Shown: positions 17,384-26,046, numbered from the stretch's first letter. The stretch: DNA of 64,000 nucleotides from Novosphingobium cyanobacteriorum (GCF_029436685.1 NZ_JAROCY010000018.1:21232-85231), one strand, 5' to 3'. Program-made: numbers and translations. Notes: generated by a model from the letters alone, not told the origin.

Positions 17384-19711
17384 ATGAAGTACCGGCTTCT
17401 TGTCGGCGCGGCTACTTGCTGCGTATTGAACTATACCGATGCTTCCACCGCTTGGGCGCAAAGTGCTGCGCAAGATGAGCCCAATGCTGCTGAAATCATT
17501 GTTACCGCCACCCGTCGCGAAACTACCCTGCAGGCCACTCCGCTTGCTGTTTCGGCTGTTTCGGCCGAAGCGCTGACCGCCAAGGGCGTGAACGGCCTCG
17601 GCGATCTTGCCAACGGCGCGGTTCCGGGCATGCAGATCGCCTCGTTCGCCGGAACGCCATCCATTCTTGCCATTTCCGCACGCGGCATCGGTATTTCCGA
17701 TCCGACACAGGGCACCCAGGAACTCGTCGTGCCGCTTTACATTGACGGCGTTCCATTGGGTCGCGCGCAGGGGTTGGGGCTTGAGCTGATAGATCCGGAG
17801 CGCGTGGAATTTCTGCGCGGTCCTCAGGGCCAGCTCTTTGGTCGCAATGCGGAAGGTGGGGCGATCCAGTTCGTTTCCCGCCGCCCGTCAGGGGAACTGC
17901 ATGCTCAGGCGAGCGTCGAGTTTGGCAGCTTCAATCTAAACCACCAGAAGGTGCGGCTCGATCTCCCGGAGTTCGCCAACATCAAGCTGCAGGTGGCCTT
18001 CACGCACAATCAGCATGATGGCTTTACCAGGAACGTGCCCAAGGGCGTCTATAGCAACCAGACCGATTATGGATTGCTGGACTCTTACGGCTTCCGGATA
18101 GCGGCAGAGTGGAATCCGACTGACCGTATCCGTCTGAACTATACCTATGACAATTCGGATACGACAGACTCGCAGCCTTACATGTCATGGCTCCCGGTAG
18201 ACATCGTTGGTCGCACGCCGTTCTCGCCCATGCCATCCGGCCTCTACTATCCGCGCGAGACGGTCGGCCCGCTTTTTAACGAAGCGTTCAAGACCAAGGC
18301 TAATGGTCATGCCTTGACCGCGCAGTTCCAGGCGAGCGACGAGATCACACTCAAATCGATCAGCTCTTACCGCGAGGCCAGTCGCCACGGATCGAGCACG
18401 CTTGGACATGCGCTGGTTGCTGGTGGTTCGTCCAAGGGCATCCTCAATTCCAACGCCCGCGAGGACGTGGATCAGTGGCAGGTGTATCAGGAAATCCAGG
18501 CCATTGGCTCGTGGGAGCACTTTGACCTGACGGTTGGCGGCACCTATTTCCATGAAGATGTCACGGATGCCCGCCGCAGCTACATCACCGGTGCAGGCCT
18601 TGCGGCCGGTGCGCTCGGCATCGCCCCTGCTACCTTGGCAGGTTGTGTCGGGCTTGAGCGTTGCCTTACTGCGAAGTCGATCCAGGAAGCCACTTCCGAC
18701 TCCTACGGCATCTACGCGCAGGGCACTTATCGCCTACTTGACGACAAGCTGGAGCTGACTGCGGGGATCCGTTACTCGGATGACAAGAAGGTGGCAAATC
18801 GCACCTTCATCGCACCTCGCCTTCTCCCGCCATATACCGAAGCCACGCCATCGGGCGTACTTCCGCCGCAGGCGCTGTTCACCGCCAAGCGGTGGGATCC
18901 GGCGATCACTGTCAAGTACAACTTCAGCCCGGCTGTGAACGCCTATGTTCGTTATGCAACGGCATACCGCGCAGGCGGTGCCAACGTTCGTTCGTCGAAC
19001 TTCCTCGGGTATGGTGCGGAGGAGGTGGAGAGCTGGGAACTGGGACTGAAGACCCGCTTCGCAGACAACCGCGTCACGCTTAATCTCGCGGCATTCAGCA
19101 ACCGCCTGAAGAACGCGCAGCAGACTGTTCAGGAAGCACCGACCACCAATCCTTCTCTCACCAACACGGTGAACCTGCCGTTCGCCTATACCATCAAGGG
19201 CATCGAACTTGAAACCACCATCCGTGCCGCCGAAGGCCTGAACTTCAGTGGGTCACTGGCCTACATGGATGCACCGAAGTACTTCGAAATTCCAAACCCG
19301 ATTGCAGCTGGAGCGCCACTGACACGCTTCTATCAGGTGCAGTCACCAGAAATACAGGGCAACGTCGCAGCCGATTACAAGACACCTGATTTTGGGATCG
19401 GGAACCTTGCGCTCCATGTCGATTACTCGTTCGCATCGAGCTTTATGGCAACACCTGGCGGCTTGTTGGTCGCTTCACTCGGGCCGACCTATAAGCGACC
19501 TGAAGCCAAAACGAACATGATGAACGGGCGCATCTCGCTGCAGAACGTCAAGATGGGCGGTGTCGCTGCTGAGCTTTCGGTCTGGGGTAAGAACCTGCTC
19601 GATGACACGAACTACATCTATGGGTTCGATGGGGCGGCATCGGGCGCGGGCTTTGCCGCGTTCGTCACCCCACCCCGCATGTTCGGCGTGGAACTGCGCG
19701 TCACCTATTGA
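17384..19711 (+). CDS. TonB-dependent outer-membrane receptor
   Basis: A 775-residue receptor with a ~26-residue signal sequence ending near S-T-A-W-A-Q. After a short spacer comes a TonB-box-like E-I-I-V-T-A-T-R-R, then the plug domain (~40-160, with V-E-F-L-R-G-P-Q-G-Q-L-F-G-R-N-A-E-G-G) and a 22-strand barrel ending in an aromatic-type C-terminus, L-R-V-T-Y. This is the sphingomonad type used for import of aromatics, terpenoids, steroids or other hydrophobic substrates, as well as siderophores. ATG 17384 is set by a strong GGGAGGG and the signal peptide. It is flanked by a long upstream region and a terminator, so it is monocistronic. Its codons are visibly less GC-extreme than its neighbours. 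Confidence 0.93.
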   Translation: MKYRLLVGAATCCVLNYTDASTAWAQSAAQDEPNAAEIIVTATRRETTLQATPLAVSAVSAEALTAKGVNGLGDLANGAVPGMQIASFAGTPSILAISARGIGISDPTQGTQELVVPLYIDGVPLGRAQGLGLELIDPERVEFLRGPQGQLFGRNAEGGAIQFVSRRPSGELHAQASVEFGSFNLNHQKVRLDLPEFANIKLQVAFTHNQHDGFTRNVPKGVYSNQTDYGLLDSYGFRIAAEWNPTDRIRLNYTYDNSDTTDSQPYMSWLPVDIVGRTPFSPMPSGLYYPRETVGPLFNEAFKTKANGHALTAQFQASDEITLKSISSYREASRHGSSTLGHALVAGGSSKGILNSNAREDVDQWQVYQEIQAIGSWEHFDLTVGGTYFHEDVTDARRSYITGAGLAAGALGIAPATLAGCVGLERCLTAKSIQEATSDSYGIYAQGTYRLLDDKLELTAGIRYSDDKKVANRTFIAPRLLPPYTEATPSGVLPPQALFTAKRWDPAITVKYNFSPAVNAYVRYATAYRAGGANVRSSNFLGYGAEEVESWELGLKTRFADNRVTLNLAAFSNRLKNAQQTVQEAPTTNPSLTNTVNLPFAYTIKGIELETTIRAAEGLNFSGSLAYMDAPKYFEIPNPIAAGAPLTRFYQVQSPEIQGNVAADYKTPDFGIGNLALHVDYSFASSFMATPGGLLVASLGPTYKRPEAKTNMMNGRISLQNVKMGGVAAELSVWGKNLLDDTNYIYGFDGAASGAGFAAFVTPPRMFGVELRVTY

Positions 19712-19770
19712 TCTTGATGGGGCGGCGGCAAGCCAAGCCGCCACCCGTTAAACATGGAAAGCCTTTGAAG

Positions 19771-19801
19771 CGTCCTCTGGCCTTGGTCAGGGGACGTTTT
19801 T
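19771..19801 (+). terminator. Rho-independent terminator after the TonB receptor
   Basis: CGTCCTCTG (19771-19779) pairs with CAGGGGACG (19788-19796) with one G-T pair and an 8-base loop, followed by five T at 19797-19801. It lies 60 bases after the receptor stop. This is a textbook intrinsic terminator and separates the receptor from the convergent regulator gene. Confidence 0.85.
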
Positions 19802-19880
19802 GTTCCGAGAAATGCGTTATTGCTCACCCAACTTGAACGAGGCTGGTGCGATAGGCGCTGCGCAATCTGGCCGAGAATTA

Positions 19881-20636
19881 TCAGCTTGGCGGCACGCTAC
19901 TAGAGCGGGCAAGATTCTTGTAAAATTCGTGCACCCGGATGAGGTCGCGGCGCATTTCGGCGATGGCAGCATCTCCATTGCGTGCCCTCAACGCTACAAG
20001 CAGGCGTTCTCGTGATCGCAGGGTCTCCTGCCCCGGATCAGAGCCGAGCTGCTCAGTGAAATGGCGCACCAGATCGGCAATGCTGGTCATGAACACGCCC
20101 AGCAATGGATTGTGTGTGGCAGCTGCGAGAACATCGTGAAACTCGATGTTGCAACGCGATTTCTCCCGCAGCCTCCCCGATTCATAGTGCAACCTTGCGC
20201 GCGCCACATTGGCTTCCAGCGCGGCGAGGTCCTCGTCCGTCATATTCTCAACGACAAGCCGGATCACCACGTCGGCCAGCAGCAGGCGAGTTTCCCACAG
20301 GTCGTCAAACGAGATGTTTCCCAGCGAGAGCAGGTCTCGCATGTTTTCGCTGATTACATTGGGGCGGCCGGATGTGACGAAGGCCCCGCCGGTCTTGCCC
20401 GGCCGCAGATCGACGATTCCGGCCTGCTCCAGAGCCCGCAGCCCTTCCCGGACGGCATTGCGCCCGACTCCAAGCCGCACGCTTAGATCACGTTCGGGCG
20501 GAAGCTTGTCACCGGGCTTTAGATGCCCTTCGACGATCATAGCGCGGATCCGTTCGACCACGCCTTCGAATGTCCGGACCGATCGAACGGGACGGAAATC
20601 GGGTTGAAGTCCCGGCGATACGGACGGAATTGCCAT
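19881..20636 (-). CDS. GntR-family regulator, FadR subfamily (FCD domain)
   Basis: A 251-residue regulator. The N-terminal winged HTH shows I-V-E-G-H-L-K-P-G-D-K-L-P-P-E-R-D-L-S-V-R-L-G-V-G-R-N-x-V-R-E (split here as one known GntR signature), and the C-terminal all-helical FCD domain has F-H-D-V-L-A-A-A-T-H-N-P-L near 158-170, whose His residues normally help bind a metal and acid effector. ATG 20636 gives the normal family length; a longer frame upstream overlaps the thiolase gene. It is the last gene of the OB-fold/thiolase operon, 19 bases after it, so it probably autoregulates that operon. Confidence 0.9.
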   Translation of the reverse strand: MAIPSVSPGLQPDFRPVRSVRTFEGVVERIRAMIVEGHLKPGDKLPPERDLSVRLGVGRNAVREGLRALEQAGIVDLRPGKTGGAFVTSGRPNVISENMRDLLSLGNISFDDLWETRLLLADVVIRLVVENMTDEDLAALEANVARARLHYESGRLREKSRCNIEFHDVLAAATHNPLLGVFMTSIADLVRHFTEQLGSDPGQETLRSRERLLVALRARNGDAAIAEMRRDLIRVHEFYKNLARSSSVPPS

Positions 20637-20655
20637 TTCTCCCAGTAGCCGCCTT

Positions 20656-21807
20656 TCAGTCCGTGGCCAAGATCGCCAGAGCTTGGGCGGACAAGACGCC
20701 GCCATTGCCCTGCGCAATAGCAGTCCGAGCGCCCGCGATCTGGCGTTCACCACATTCGCCGCGCAACTGGCGCACAGCCTCGATGATGGTGAAAAGTCCG
20801 TACATCCCGGGGTGGGTGCATGACAAGCCACCGCCATTGGTATTGACCGGCAACCTGCCACCCGGCGCAATTGCGCCCCCTTCCACGAACGGTCCGCCTT
20901 CACCTTTTGGGCAGAATCCGAGGTCTTCAAGGAACAGGATCGTGTTGATCGTGAATGCGTCGTAGAGCTGAACCACGTCTATATCGTTTGGCCCCAGACC
21001 GGCCGCAGCATAGGCGCGTGGAGCGCATTCGGCCAGAGCGGTTCGAGTAAGGTCGGGCATGCTGGAGATATTGTGATGTGTGGTGCTGCTGGCGGCGCCC
21101 AGAACCTTGACCGGCGTGCCCTTCAGGTCCGCAGCCCTGTCCGCCCGGGTCATCACGATCGCTGCACCACCATCAGTGACAAGGCAGCAATCAAGGACTG
21201 AAAGCGGATCTGAAACCAGCCGCGAGGCGCGGTAATCGTCCAGTGTCATCGGATCGCGCTTGAACGCTTCGGGATTGAGCATCGCCCATTGGCGGGCGGC
21301 CACGGCCACTTCGCCCAACTGGTTTTTGGTCGTGCCAAATTCATGCATGTGCCGCGCTGCGGCCATGGCATAGGAACTGACTGGCAAGACGGGATTGTAC
21401 CGCGCCTCGTAGGGCCATGGCTGAGAGGTGCGGGCCAATTTGCCTGAAGCCGATGCCTGATTGGAGCCGAACGCGATCAGCGCGCAATTGATCAGTCCGG
21501 CATCGAGCAGCCAGGCCGCCCGCTCGAGCCAGGTTTCGAAGACGTTGCCACCGGGGCGGCTGTTGTCGATCACCTTGGGCTGGATGCCGAGGTACTGGGC
21601 AAAGCTGGTGCCGCCGCCAAAGGTATCGCTGCTGTTGGTATAGAACAGTCCATCTACGTCGGCAAAGGTCAGCCCTGCTTCGCGCAGCGCGTTGCGGGCA
21701 GCAATGGCGGCAAGGTCGTGAGCTTCATAACCCGGCGCCCGGCCGGTGCCAAAGGTGCTGACGCCGACTATGGCGGTCGTGCCGCGAGGGAAGAGGCCGA
21801 CGTTCAT
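20656..21807 (-). CDS. Thiolase-fold protein of the SCP-x/Ltp2 type, nucleophilic Cys replaced by Ser
   Basis: A 383-residue thiolase-superfamily protein. The C-terminal catalytic block reads N-G-G-G-L-S-C-T-H-P-G, matching the G-H-P-G-type His loop. At the N-terminal nucleophile site the chain is D-N-S83-R-P-G-G, so the Cys expected about three residues before the glycine is Ser. Thiolase-like proteins without this Cys, paired with an OB-fold partner, include the Ltp2-type retro-aldolases of steroid side-chain catabolism. The start ATG overlaps the stop of the OB-fold gene by 4 bases. I infer a C-C cleaving aldolase rather than a CoA-dependent thiolase, but this rests on the residue comparison by eye. 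Confidence 0.82.
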   Translation of the reverse strand: MNVGLFPRGTTAIVGVSTFGTGRAPGYEAHDLAAIAARNALREAGLTFADVDGLFYTNSSDTFGGGTSFAQYLGIQPKVIDNSRPGGNVFETWLERAAWLLDAGLINCALIAFGSNQASASGKLARTSQPWPYEARYNPVLPVSSYAMAAARHMHEFGTTKNQLGEVAVAARQWAMLNPEAFKRDPMTLDDYRASRLVSDPLSVLDCCLVTDGGAAIVMTRADRAADLKGTPVKVLGAASSTTHHNISSMPDLTRTALAECAPRAYAAAGLGPNDIDVVQLYDAFTINTILFLEDLGFCPKGEGGPFVEGGAIAPGGRLPVNTNGGGLSCTHPGMYGLFTIIEAVRQLRGECGERQIAGARTAIAQGNGGVLSAQALAILATD

Positions 21808-22199
21808 GCGGCTTGCTCCGGTTGGTCGGCAGGGGCAAAGACGACCAGCGGGCCATCCTCTGCATCAACGATGAGCGCGCGCACGGCCATGCCGATGCGG
21901 ACTTCGGTCGCATCGATTCCCTCTACCCGGCTCATCATCCGCGGTCCTTCGGCAAGGTCGATCAGCGCAACATTGTAACTGGGTTCAGGCGGGCGCTTGC
22001 GCACCACGGTGGTCGAATGCACAGTTCCGAGACCCGACGCCTCCACCCATTCAAGCTCCTCGCCGGTCAACGGCGCGACAACGCGTGGGAAGAACACGTG
22101 GGTCCCGGTGTCCACCCCCCGTTGGATCATGAAGCGGCCTTCTGCCAGAAAGGCGGTGAATTGTTCGTCCGGTTTCACCTGGGCGGAGGAGTTGGTCAT
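21804..22199 (-). CDS. OB-fold (DUF35-type) partner of the thiolase-fold enzyme
   Basis: A 131-residue protein that ends in an OB-fold: G-L-G-T-V-H-S-T-T-V-V, Y-N-V-A-L-I-D-L-A-E-G-P-R-M-M-S-R-V, V-R-I-G-M-A-V-R-A. DUF35 proteins normally start with a rubredoxin-like zinc ribbon of four Cys. Here that part reads H-V-F-F-P-R-V-V-A-P-L-T-G with no Cys at all, so zinc cannot be bound that way. They act as obligate partners of thiolase-like enzymes, delivering or gating the acyl-CoA. AGGA 7 bases before ATG 22199 sets the start; ATGA overlap with the thiolase gene supports a complex. Confidence 0.85.
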   Translation of the reverse strand: MTNSSAQVKPDEQFTAFLAEGRFMIQRGVDTGTHVFFPRVVAPLTGEELEWVEASGLGTVHSTTVVRKRPPEPSYNVALIDLAEGPRMMSRVEGIDATEVRIGMAVRALIVDAEDGPLVVFAPADQPEQAA

Positions 22200-22343
22200 C
22201 GGAAATCCTGTTGCGCACCTGTTTCGACCCATGACCCTTGTCTCTACCAGGTTCGCTTGTCGAGGTTGCAGACGGTCTGATGCTTCCTGACCGAGCGATG
22301 ATCGATATGCCGATATGTTGGCTCGCCCACGAGGGGAGATCAC

Positions 22344-22389
22344 GAAGTTTGTAGGAAAGTTTCCCCGGGGAAACTTTCCTACAAGCTTC
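22344..22389. promoter_or_regulatory. 46-bp near-perfect palindrome between divergent transcripts
   Basis: Positions 22349-22384 form a perfect 36-bp palindrome centred between 22366 and 22367 on CCCC/GGGG. It extends to 22344-22389 with one mismatch. Each arm contains an 11-base near-palindrome of its own, GGAAAGTTTCC and GGAAACTTTCC, separated by CCGG. It sits 145 bases before the OB-fold gene and 108 bases before the sulfotransferase gene, which diverge. It could be a double operator for two dimers, or a strong hairpin in RNA. No T-run follows, so a terminator is less likely. Confidence 0.7.
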
Positions 22390-22496
22390 AAAGTGGTGAG
22401 CCGTATCATCGCTCCTGCGTTGCGAATGCCTCGGCCATTGCCGGATGCCCGGTGCTGTCTAGCTTGGCTGATGAGGAAGAATGTGGGAGACGATGA

Positions 22497-23792
22497 ATGC
22501 TGAAGGATCGTAAAGTGGATCCGCAGGCGCTCACCGAGGTGGGGCACGCGCTGGCCTTTCCTGAACTGCCCGAAGGCTTGGGTGCGTCGAATGAACGGTT
22601 GCGGCACGTTGCCGAAGCCCGATGGCCGTTCAACCCCGCGCACTTGCTCGCGGCTGCGCGTGAGCAGACTGGTCTGTCCGACTTCGGCGGCGACTATTTC
22701 TACGAGGCGCTGGACCGGCTCTGCCATTCGGCCGAGCAGGACCTTGAACTTAGTCCGGTCGGACGGCGCAACCTCTATGGCCAGATCCTTGACCATCTGG
22801 TTCAGCGGCTGCGTTTTCAGGACCTGTGGAAACGCCACCCGGAAATCCTCGACGAACCGATCGAAGCGCCGATCGTCATCGTTGGCCTGCCGCGTTCGGG
22901 CACAACCTTTCTCCAGCAATTGCTTGCCCAGCATCCGGGCCTGCGGGCAGTTCCGTTCTGGGAAAACCTTGCCCCCCTGCCGCAGCATGACCCGGCCATC
23001 CGCCCGCCGGACGATCGCCCGCTGATCGAACAGGCCGAGCGCAATGTCGAAGGCTTGCGCAAGTTTGCGCCGGGCCTGCTGGCGCTGCATCAGGTGGCGG
23101 CCGAAGAGCCGGAAGAGGAGATTTACCTGCTTGGACCGGGGTTCGCCTCGATGGTCTATGAATGGGTCTATATCCTGCCGTCCTTTGCCCGGTGGTATGC
23201 CGCGGCAGACCACACCAAGGGCTACCAGCATTTTCGCCAGGTCTTGCAGACGCTGCAGTGGATGCGTGGCGGTGGGCGGCGCTGGCTGCTGAAGGCGCCG
23301 CAGCACATGGAGCAGCTTGGCCCCTTGCGCAGCGCGTTCCCGGATGCGGTGATCGTCGAGACGCTGCGTGATCCGCTGACGGCGGCGGCCAGCAATGCGA
23401 ACCTGTGCTGCTATGGCCAGCGGCTGCGCACCGATGCTCCCGACCCATTCGCAGCCGGTGAGGCTTCTGCCGGCATAATTGAACGGCTGGTTCTGTCTTA
23501 TCTGCGCGACCGACCGGACGGCGATCCGCACTTCGTCAGCGTGCCCTTCGCCGACCTGATGCGTGACCCGCTGACGCTGGCCAGCCACGTGCTGGAGCGC
23601 GCCGGGCTGGAGGTGACCGATGCGGTACCCAACGGCATGGCCGATTATGTTGCCCGCAACAACGAAAAGCCGCGCGAACCGGTGGGCTACGCCCCGGCGG
23701 ATTTCGGGATTGACGTGGCCGCGCTGCGTAGGAAGCTCGCTCCCTACTACGAAAAATTCGGCATTACTCCCGATCCGAGGTTTCCGTCATGA
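22497..23792 (+). CDS. Sulfotransferase family protein
   Basis: A 431-residue protein with a bacterial sulfotransferase domain in its second half. The 5'-phosphosulfate loop is I-V-G-L-P-R-S-G-T-T-F-L near residues 128-139, and the 3'-phosphate segment is V-E-T-L-R-D-P-L near 285-292. The first ~120 residues are helical and typical of the large sphingomonad and mycobacterial sulfotransferase-like proteins. The family uses PAPS to sulfate an alcohol or phenol, but no sulfate-activation gene is nearby. It overlaps the next gene by 4 bases (ATGA), so the two act together. It is divergent from the thiolase operon across the palindrome. Confidence 0.88.
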   Translation: MLKDRKVDPQALTEVGHALAFPELPEGLGASNERLRHVAEARWPFNPAHLLAAAREQTGLSDFGGDYFYEALDRLCHSAEQDLELSPVGRRNLYGQILDHLVQRLRFQDLWKRHPEILDEPIEAPIVIVGLPRSGTTFLQQLLAQHPGLRAVPFWENLAPLPQHDPAIRPPDDRPLIEQAERNVEGLRKFAPGLLALHQVAAEEPEEEIYLLGPGFASMVYEWVYILPSFARWYAAADHTKGYQHFRQVLQTLQWMRGGGRRWLLKAPQHMEQLGPLRSAFPDAVIVETLRDPLTAAASNANLCCYGQRLRTDAPDPFAAGEASAGIIERLVLSYLRDRPDGDPHFVSVPFADLMRDPLTLASHVLERAGLEVTDAVPNGMADYVARNNEKPREPVGYAPADFGIDVAALRRKLAPYYEKFGITPDPRFPS

Positions 23793-24997
23793 GCGATGTC
23801 GATTCCGGTGCGCTGGTATGGACCGAATACAATGCGCTGGTGCAGAAGGCGCGTGACCGGATGCTGGCCCGGCCCGAAGCGATCGCGCATAAGCAGGTGC
23901 GCGATCAGGCGGAGTATGCGCTCGTCGCCATGCAGGCGGGGTGCCACCATTTCCATGTCTTGCATCGCCCCGACTACCCGGCCTTCTACCGGCAGGCGGT
24001 CTGGAGCCCCTACGAGACGCCGTTCGGTGGGCCTTCGTCGGACATGGTCTATGCGTGGATCTTCCTGGATGGCCGCCGTACCTATCGCGTCCATGGCAAG
24101 AGCGGGACGACCCGGTTCACCGATCTCCAGCTGTGGAACGGCTATTTCGAACGGGACGACCAGCGTGGTCTCGGCAATCTCGATTTTGACAGCCTGACAA
24201 CGGCGGCCGATGGCAGCTTCAGCTTCATCGCCTCGGCCGAGCGGCCCACTGGCTATGGGGGCGACTGGCTGCCGCTTGACGCCACAGAGCCGTTCATCTG
24301 CGGCCAGCTGCGCGATACCTGGTGGGACTGGGCGGGTGAGCGCGGGACCGAGCTGCACGTCGAATGCCTTGATCCCGCTCCGGATTCGATGATCGTGCCG
24401 ACGGCGGAAACGCATGTCCGCCTGCTGCGGTCAGGACGCCTGCTGGAACGCATGGTCGCCCGCGCGATCGGCTATGCCAACATGAGCCGCAAGTTGGCGG
24501 GCGGGCGGGACAATGCCTTCGGGCTGGTCAACGGGGCCGGGTCCACCGACCACGGCGCATCTGGCCGGGCCGGCTATGGCGGCATGGTCTGGGACATCGC
24601 GCCGGGCGAGGCGCTGGTGATCACGCTGGACGAACCGCAGGCGCGCTACTGGTCGTTCCAGCTGGTGGACTGGTGGTGGATGACGCTGGACTTCAGCTAT
24701 CACCAGAGCGGGCTCAACGGCCATCAGGCGGAACGCGACCCGGATGGCAAGGTGCGGCTGGTGCTGAGCCTTGAGGACCCCGGCATCGCCAACTGGCTCG
24801 ACCCGATCGGCACGCCAAGCGGGCTGGTGCAGATGCGCTGGTACGATGGATCAGTCGATGAGCCGCCCGAGGTGGAGAAGGTCGCCCTGGCCGAAGTGGC
24901 GAGGCGGTTGCCCGAAGCCCGGCGCGTGTCACCGGCAGAGCGCAAGGCCGAGGTTTTGGCCCGGGCCAGGGCTTCGCTGGCGCGGTGGGGGTATTGA
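23789..24997 (+). CDS. DUF1214-type protein coupled to the sulfotransferase
   Basis: A 402-residue protein with no signal peptide or membrane helix. Its C-terminal half (Y-W-S-F-Q-L-V-D-W-W-W-M-T near 290, S-G-L-N-G-H-Q-A near 309, N-W-L-D-P-I-G-T near 332, M-R-W-Y near 349) matches my picture of the DUF1214 family, which often occurs in catabolic clusters without a known reaction. The N-terminal half, with G-C-H-H-F-H-V-L-H-R-P-D near 51, I do not recognise. Four-base overlap with the sulfotransferase implies translational coupling. Enzymatic role unknown. Confidence 0.65.
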   Translation: MSDVDSGALVWTEYNALVQKARDRMLARPEAIAHKQVRDQAEYALVAMQAGCHHFHVLHRPDYPAFYRQAVWSPYETPFGGPSSDMVYAWIFLDGRRTYRVHGKSGTTRFTDLQLWNGYFERDDQRGLGNLDFDSLTTAADGSFSFIASAERPTGYGGDWLPLDATEPFICGQLRDTWWDWAGERGTELHVECLDPAPDSMIVPTAETHVRLLRSGRLLERMVARAIGYANMSRKLAGGRDNAFGLVNGAGSTDHGASGRAGYGGMVWDIAPGEALVITLDEPQARYWSFQLVDWWWMTLDFSYHQSGLNGHQAERDPDGKVRLVLSLEDPGIANWLDPIGTPSGLVQMRWYDGSVDEPPEVEKVALAEVARRLPEARRVSPAERKAEVLARARASLARWGY

Positions 24998-24998
24998 T

Positions 24999-25994
24999 CT
25001 ACCCCTGTCGTCCTGCCCCGGCGCGGCGGGTATCGCTGCGCCAGCGGAGCGGGCTTGACCCGGTTTCGCGGCGAAAGATCTGGCGGAAGAACGACACATC
25101 GGAATAGCCGACAAGGCCGGAAATCCGTTCGATGCTGAAGGTTGAGCGGGTGAGCATCGATTTGGCCGCCTCGATCCGCAACATCTGCAGCCAGGCATGG
25201 GGTGAAAGGCCGGTACCGTCGACAAAATGGCGGTGCAGGGTACGCCGGTTGACCTGCAGCGCTTCTGCAAGCTGAAGCACGGTCACCGGCTGGGACAAAT
25301 GCTCGGTCAGCCATTGCTGCGCCCGCGCGAGCAGCAGGTCGTGGTCGGCAATGGCTGGCGAGGGCGCCAGCATGGTGTCCTGCGGAAACAGCCGACGTTG
25401 CAACCAGCGCGAAGAATTGCGCGAGGCGATCCGGTCCATCAGGCGGATGCACAGTAGATGATCAACCGCCGCCCCGGCTGAGGTGAGCAGGCGTCCGTCC
25501 TCGGCCACGGCATCGGCTGCAGTAAAGGCAACCTTGGGGTACAGTTCGCGCAAGGCGTCGATCATCCACCACGGCGCGCTGGCCCGGCGCCCATCAAGCA
25601 GCCCGGTGCTGGCCAGAAGCGCAACCGAGGCGCCAGACGCGGCGATGGTCGCGCCAGCGCCGGCGCGTTCGCGCAACCAGTCTGCGAACGCAGCGGCGGC
25701 AATCTCCGGTTGATCGCCCGGGGGGATGTAGTCCGCCACGAACAGCAGGTCAGGCGCTTGCCCGGCAATGGCCCGGCCTTCGGCGGCAAGGGTGATCCCT
25801 TCCAGCGTGACCGTCCGTTCCGTGCCGATAGAGAGCAGATGCAACTCGGCAAGATCAAATCGTTCCGACGCGGGAAGAACGTCCACCGCGCCATATTGGC
25901 GATAGATGTAGCGGCGGGTGAGGCGGATCGAATCGACCATGGCGCCAATGCTGGACAGGCAGGCAGACGGCGGGGCCACCACCGCCACATTCAT
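24999..25994 (-). CDS. AraC-family regulator with GATase-1/DJ-1-like sensor domain (GlxA type)
   Basis: A 331-residue regulator. The N-terminal ~190 residues have the DJ-1/PfpI-like fold of GlxA-type activators (A-V-V-A-P-P-S start, I-A-A-S-G-A-S-V-A-L-L-A elbow where the catalytic Cys would be Ser/Gly). The C-terminal AraC domain has two HTHs: V-T-V-L-Q-L-A-E-A-L-Q-V-N-R-R-T-L-H-R-H-F and I-E-R-I-S-G-L-V-G-Y-S-D-V-S-F-F-R-Q-I-F. GGAG 5 bases before ATG 25994 sets the start. It is divergent from the LuxE/LuxC genes with 122 bases between, and a tandem repeat there fits its binding mode. Confidence 0.9.
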   Translation of the reverse strand: MNVAVVAPPSACLSSIGAMVDSIRLTRRYIYRQYGAVDVLPASERFDLAELHLLSIGTERTVTLEGITLAAEGRAIAGQAPDLLFVADYIPPGDQPEIAAAAFADWLRERAGAGATIAASGASVALLASTGLLDGRRASAPWWMIDALRELYPKVAFTAADAVAEDGRLLTSAGAAVDHLLCIRLMDRIASRNSSRWLQRRLFPQDTMLAPSPAIADHDLLLARAQQWLTEHLSQPVTVLQLAEALQVNRRTLHRHFVDGTGLSPHAWLQMLRIEAAKSMLTRSTFSIERISGLVGYSDVSFFRQIFRRETGSSPLRWRSDTRRAGAGRQG

Positions 25995-26016
25995 CACCTC
26001 TCCGACCGATGCCTGA

Positions 26017-26046
26017 CCCATATGGCCATGGTGATAACCCCATATG
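26017..26046. promoter_or_regulatory. Tandem direct repeat, candidate AraC-type operator
   Basis: CCCATATG occurs at 26017-26024 and again at 26039-26046, the same orientation with a 22-base period, i.e. two helical turns. AraC-family activators bind tandem half-sites spaced about 21 bases. The pair lies between the AraC-type gene and the LuxE-like gene, about 70-100 bases before the LuxE-like ATG. Confidence 0.5.

Noticed and set aside
21804..23588. 594-codon minus-strand frame spanning the sulfotransferase gene and the OB-fold gene
   Set aside because: Only its last 131 codons, from ATG 22199, encode a recognisable protein. The rest is antisense to the sulfotransferase and crosses the palindrome.
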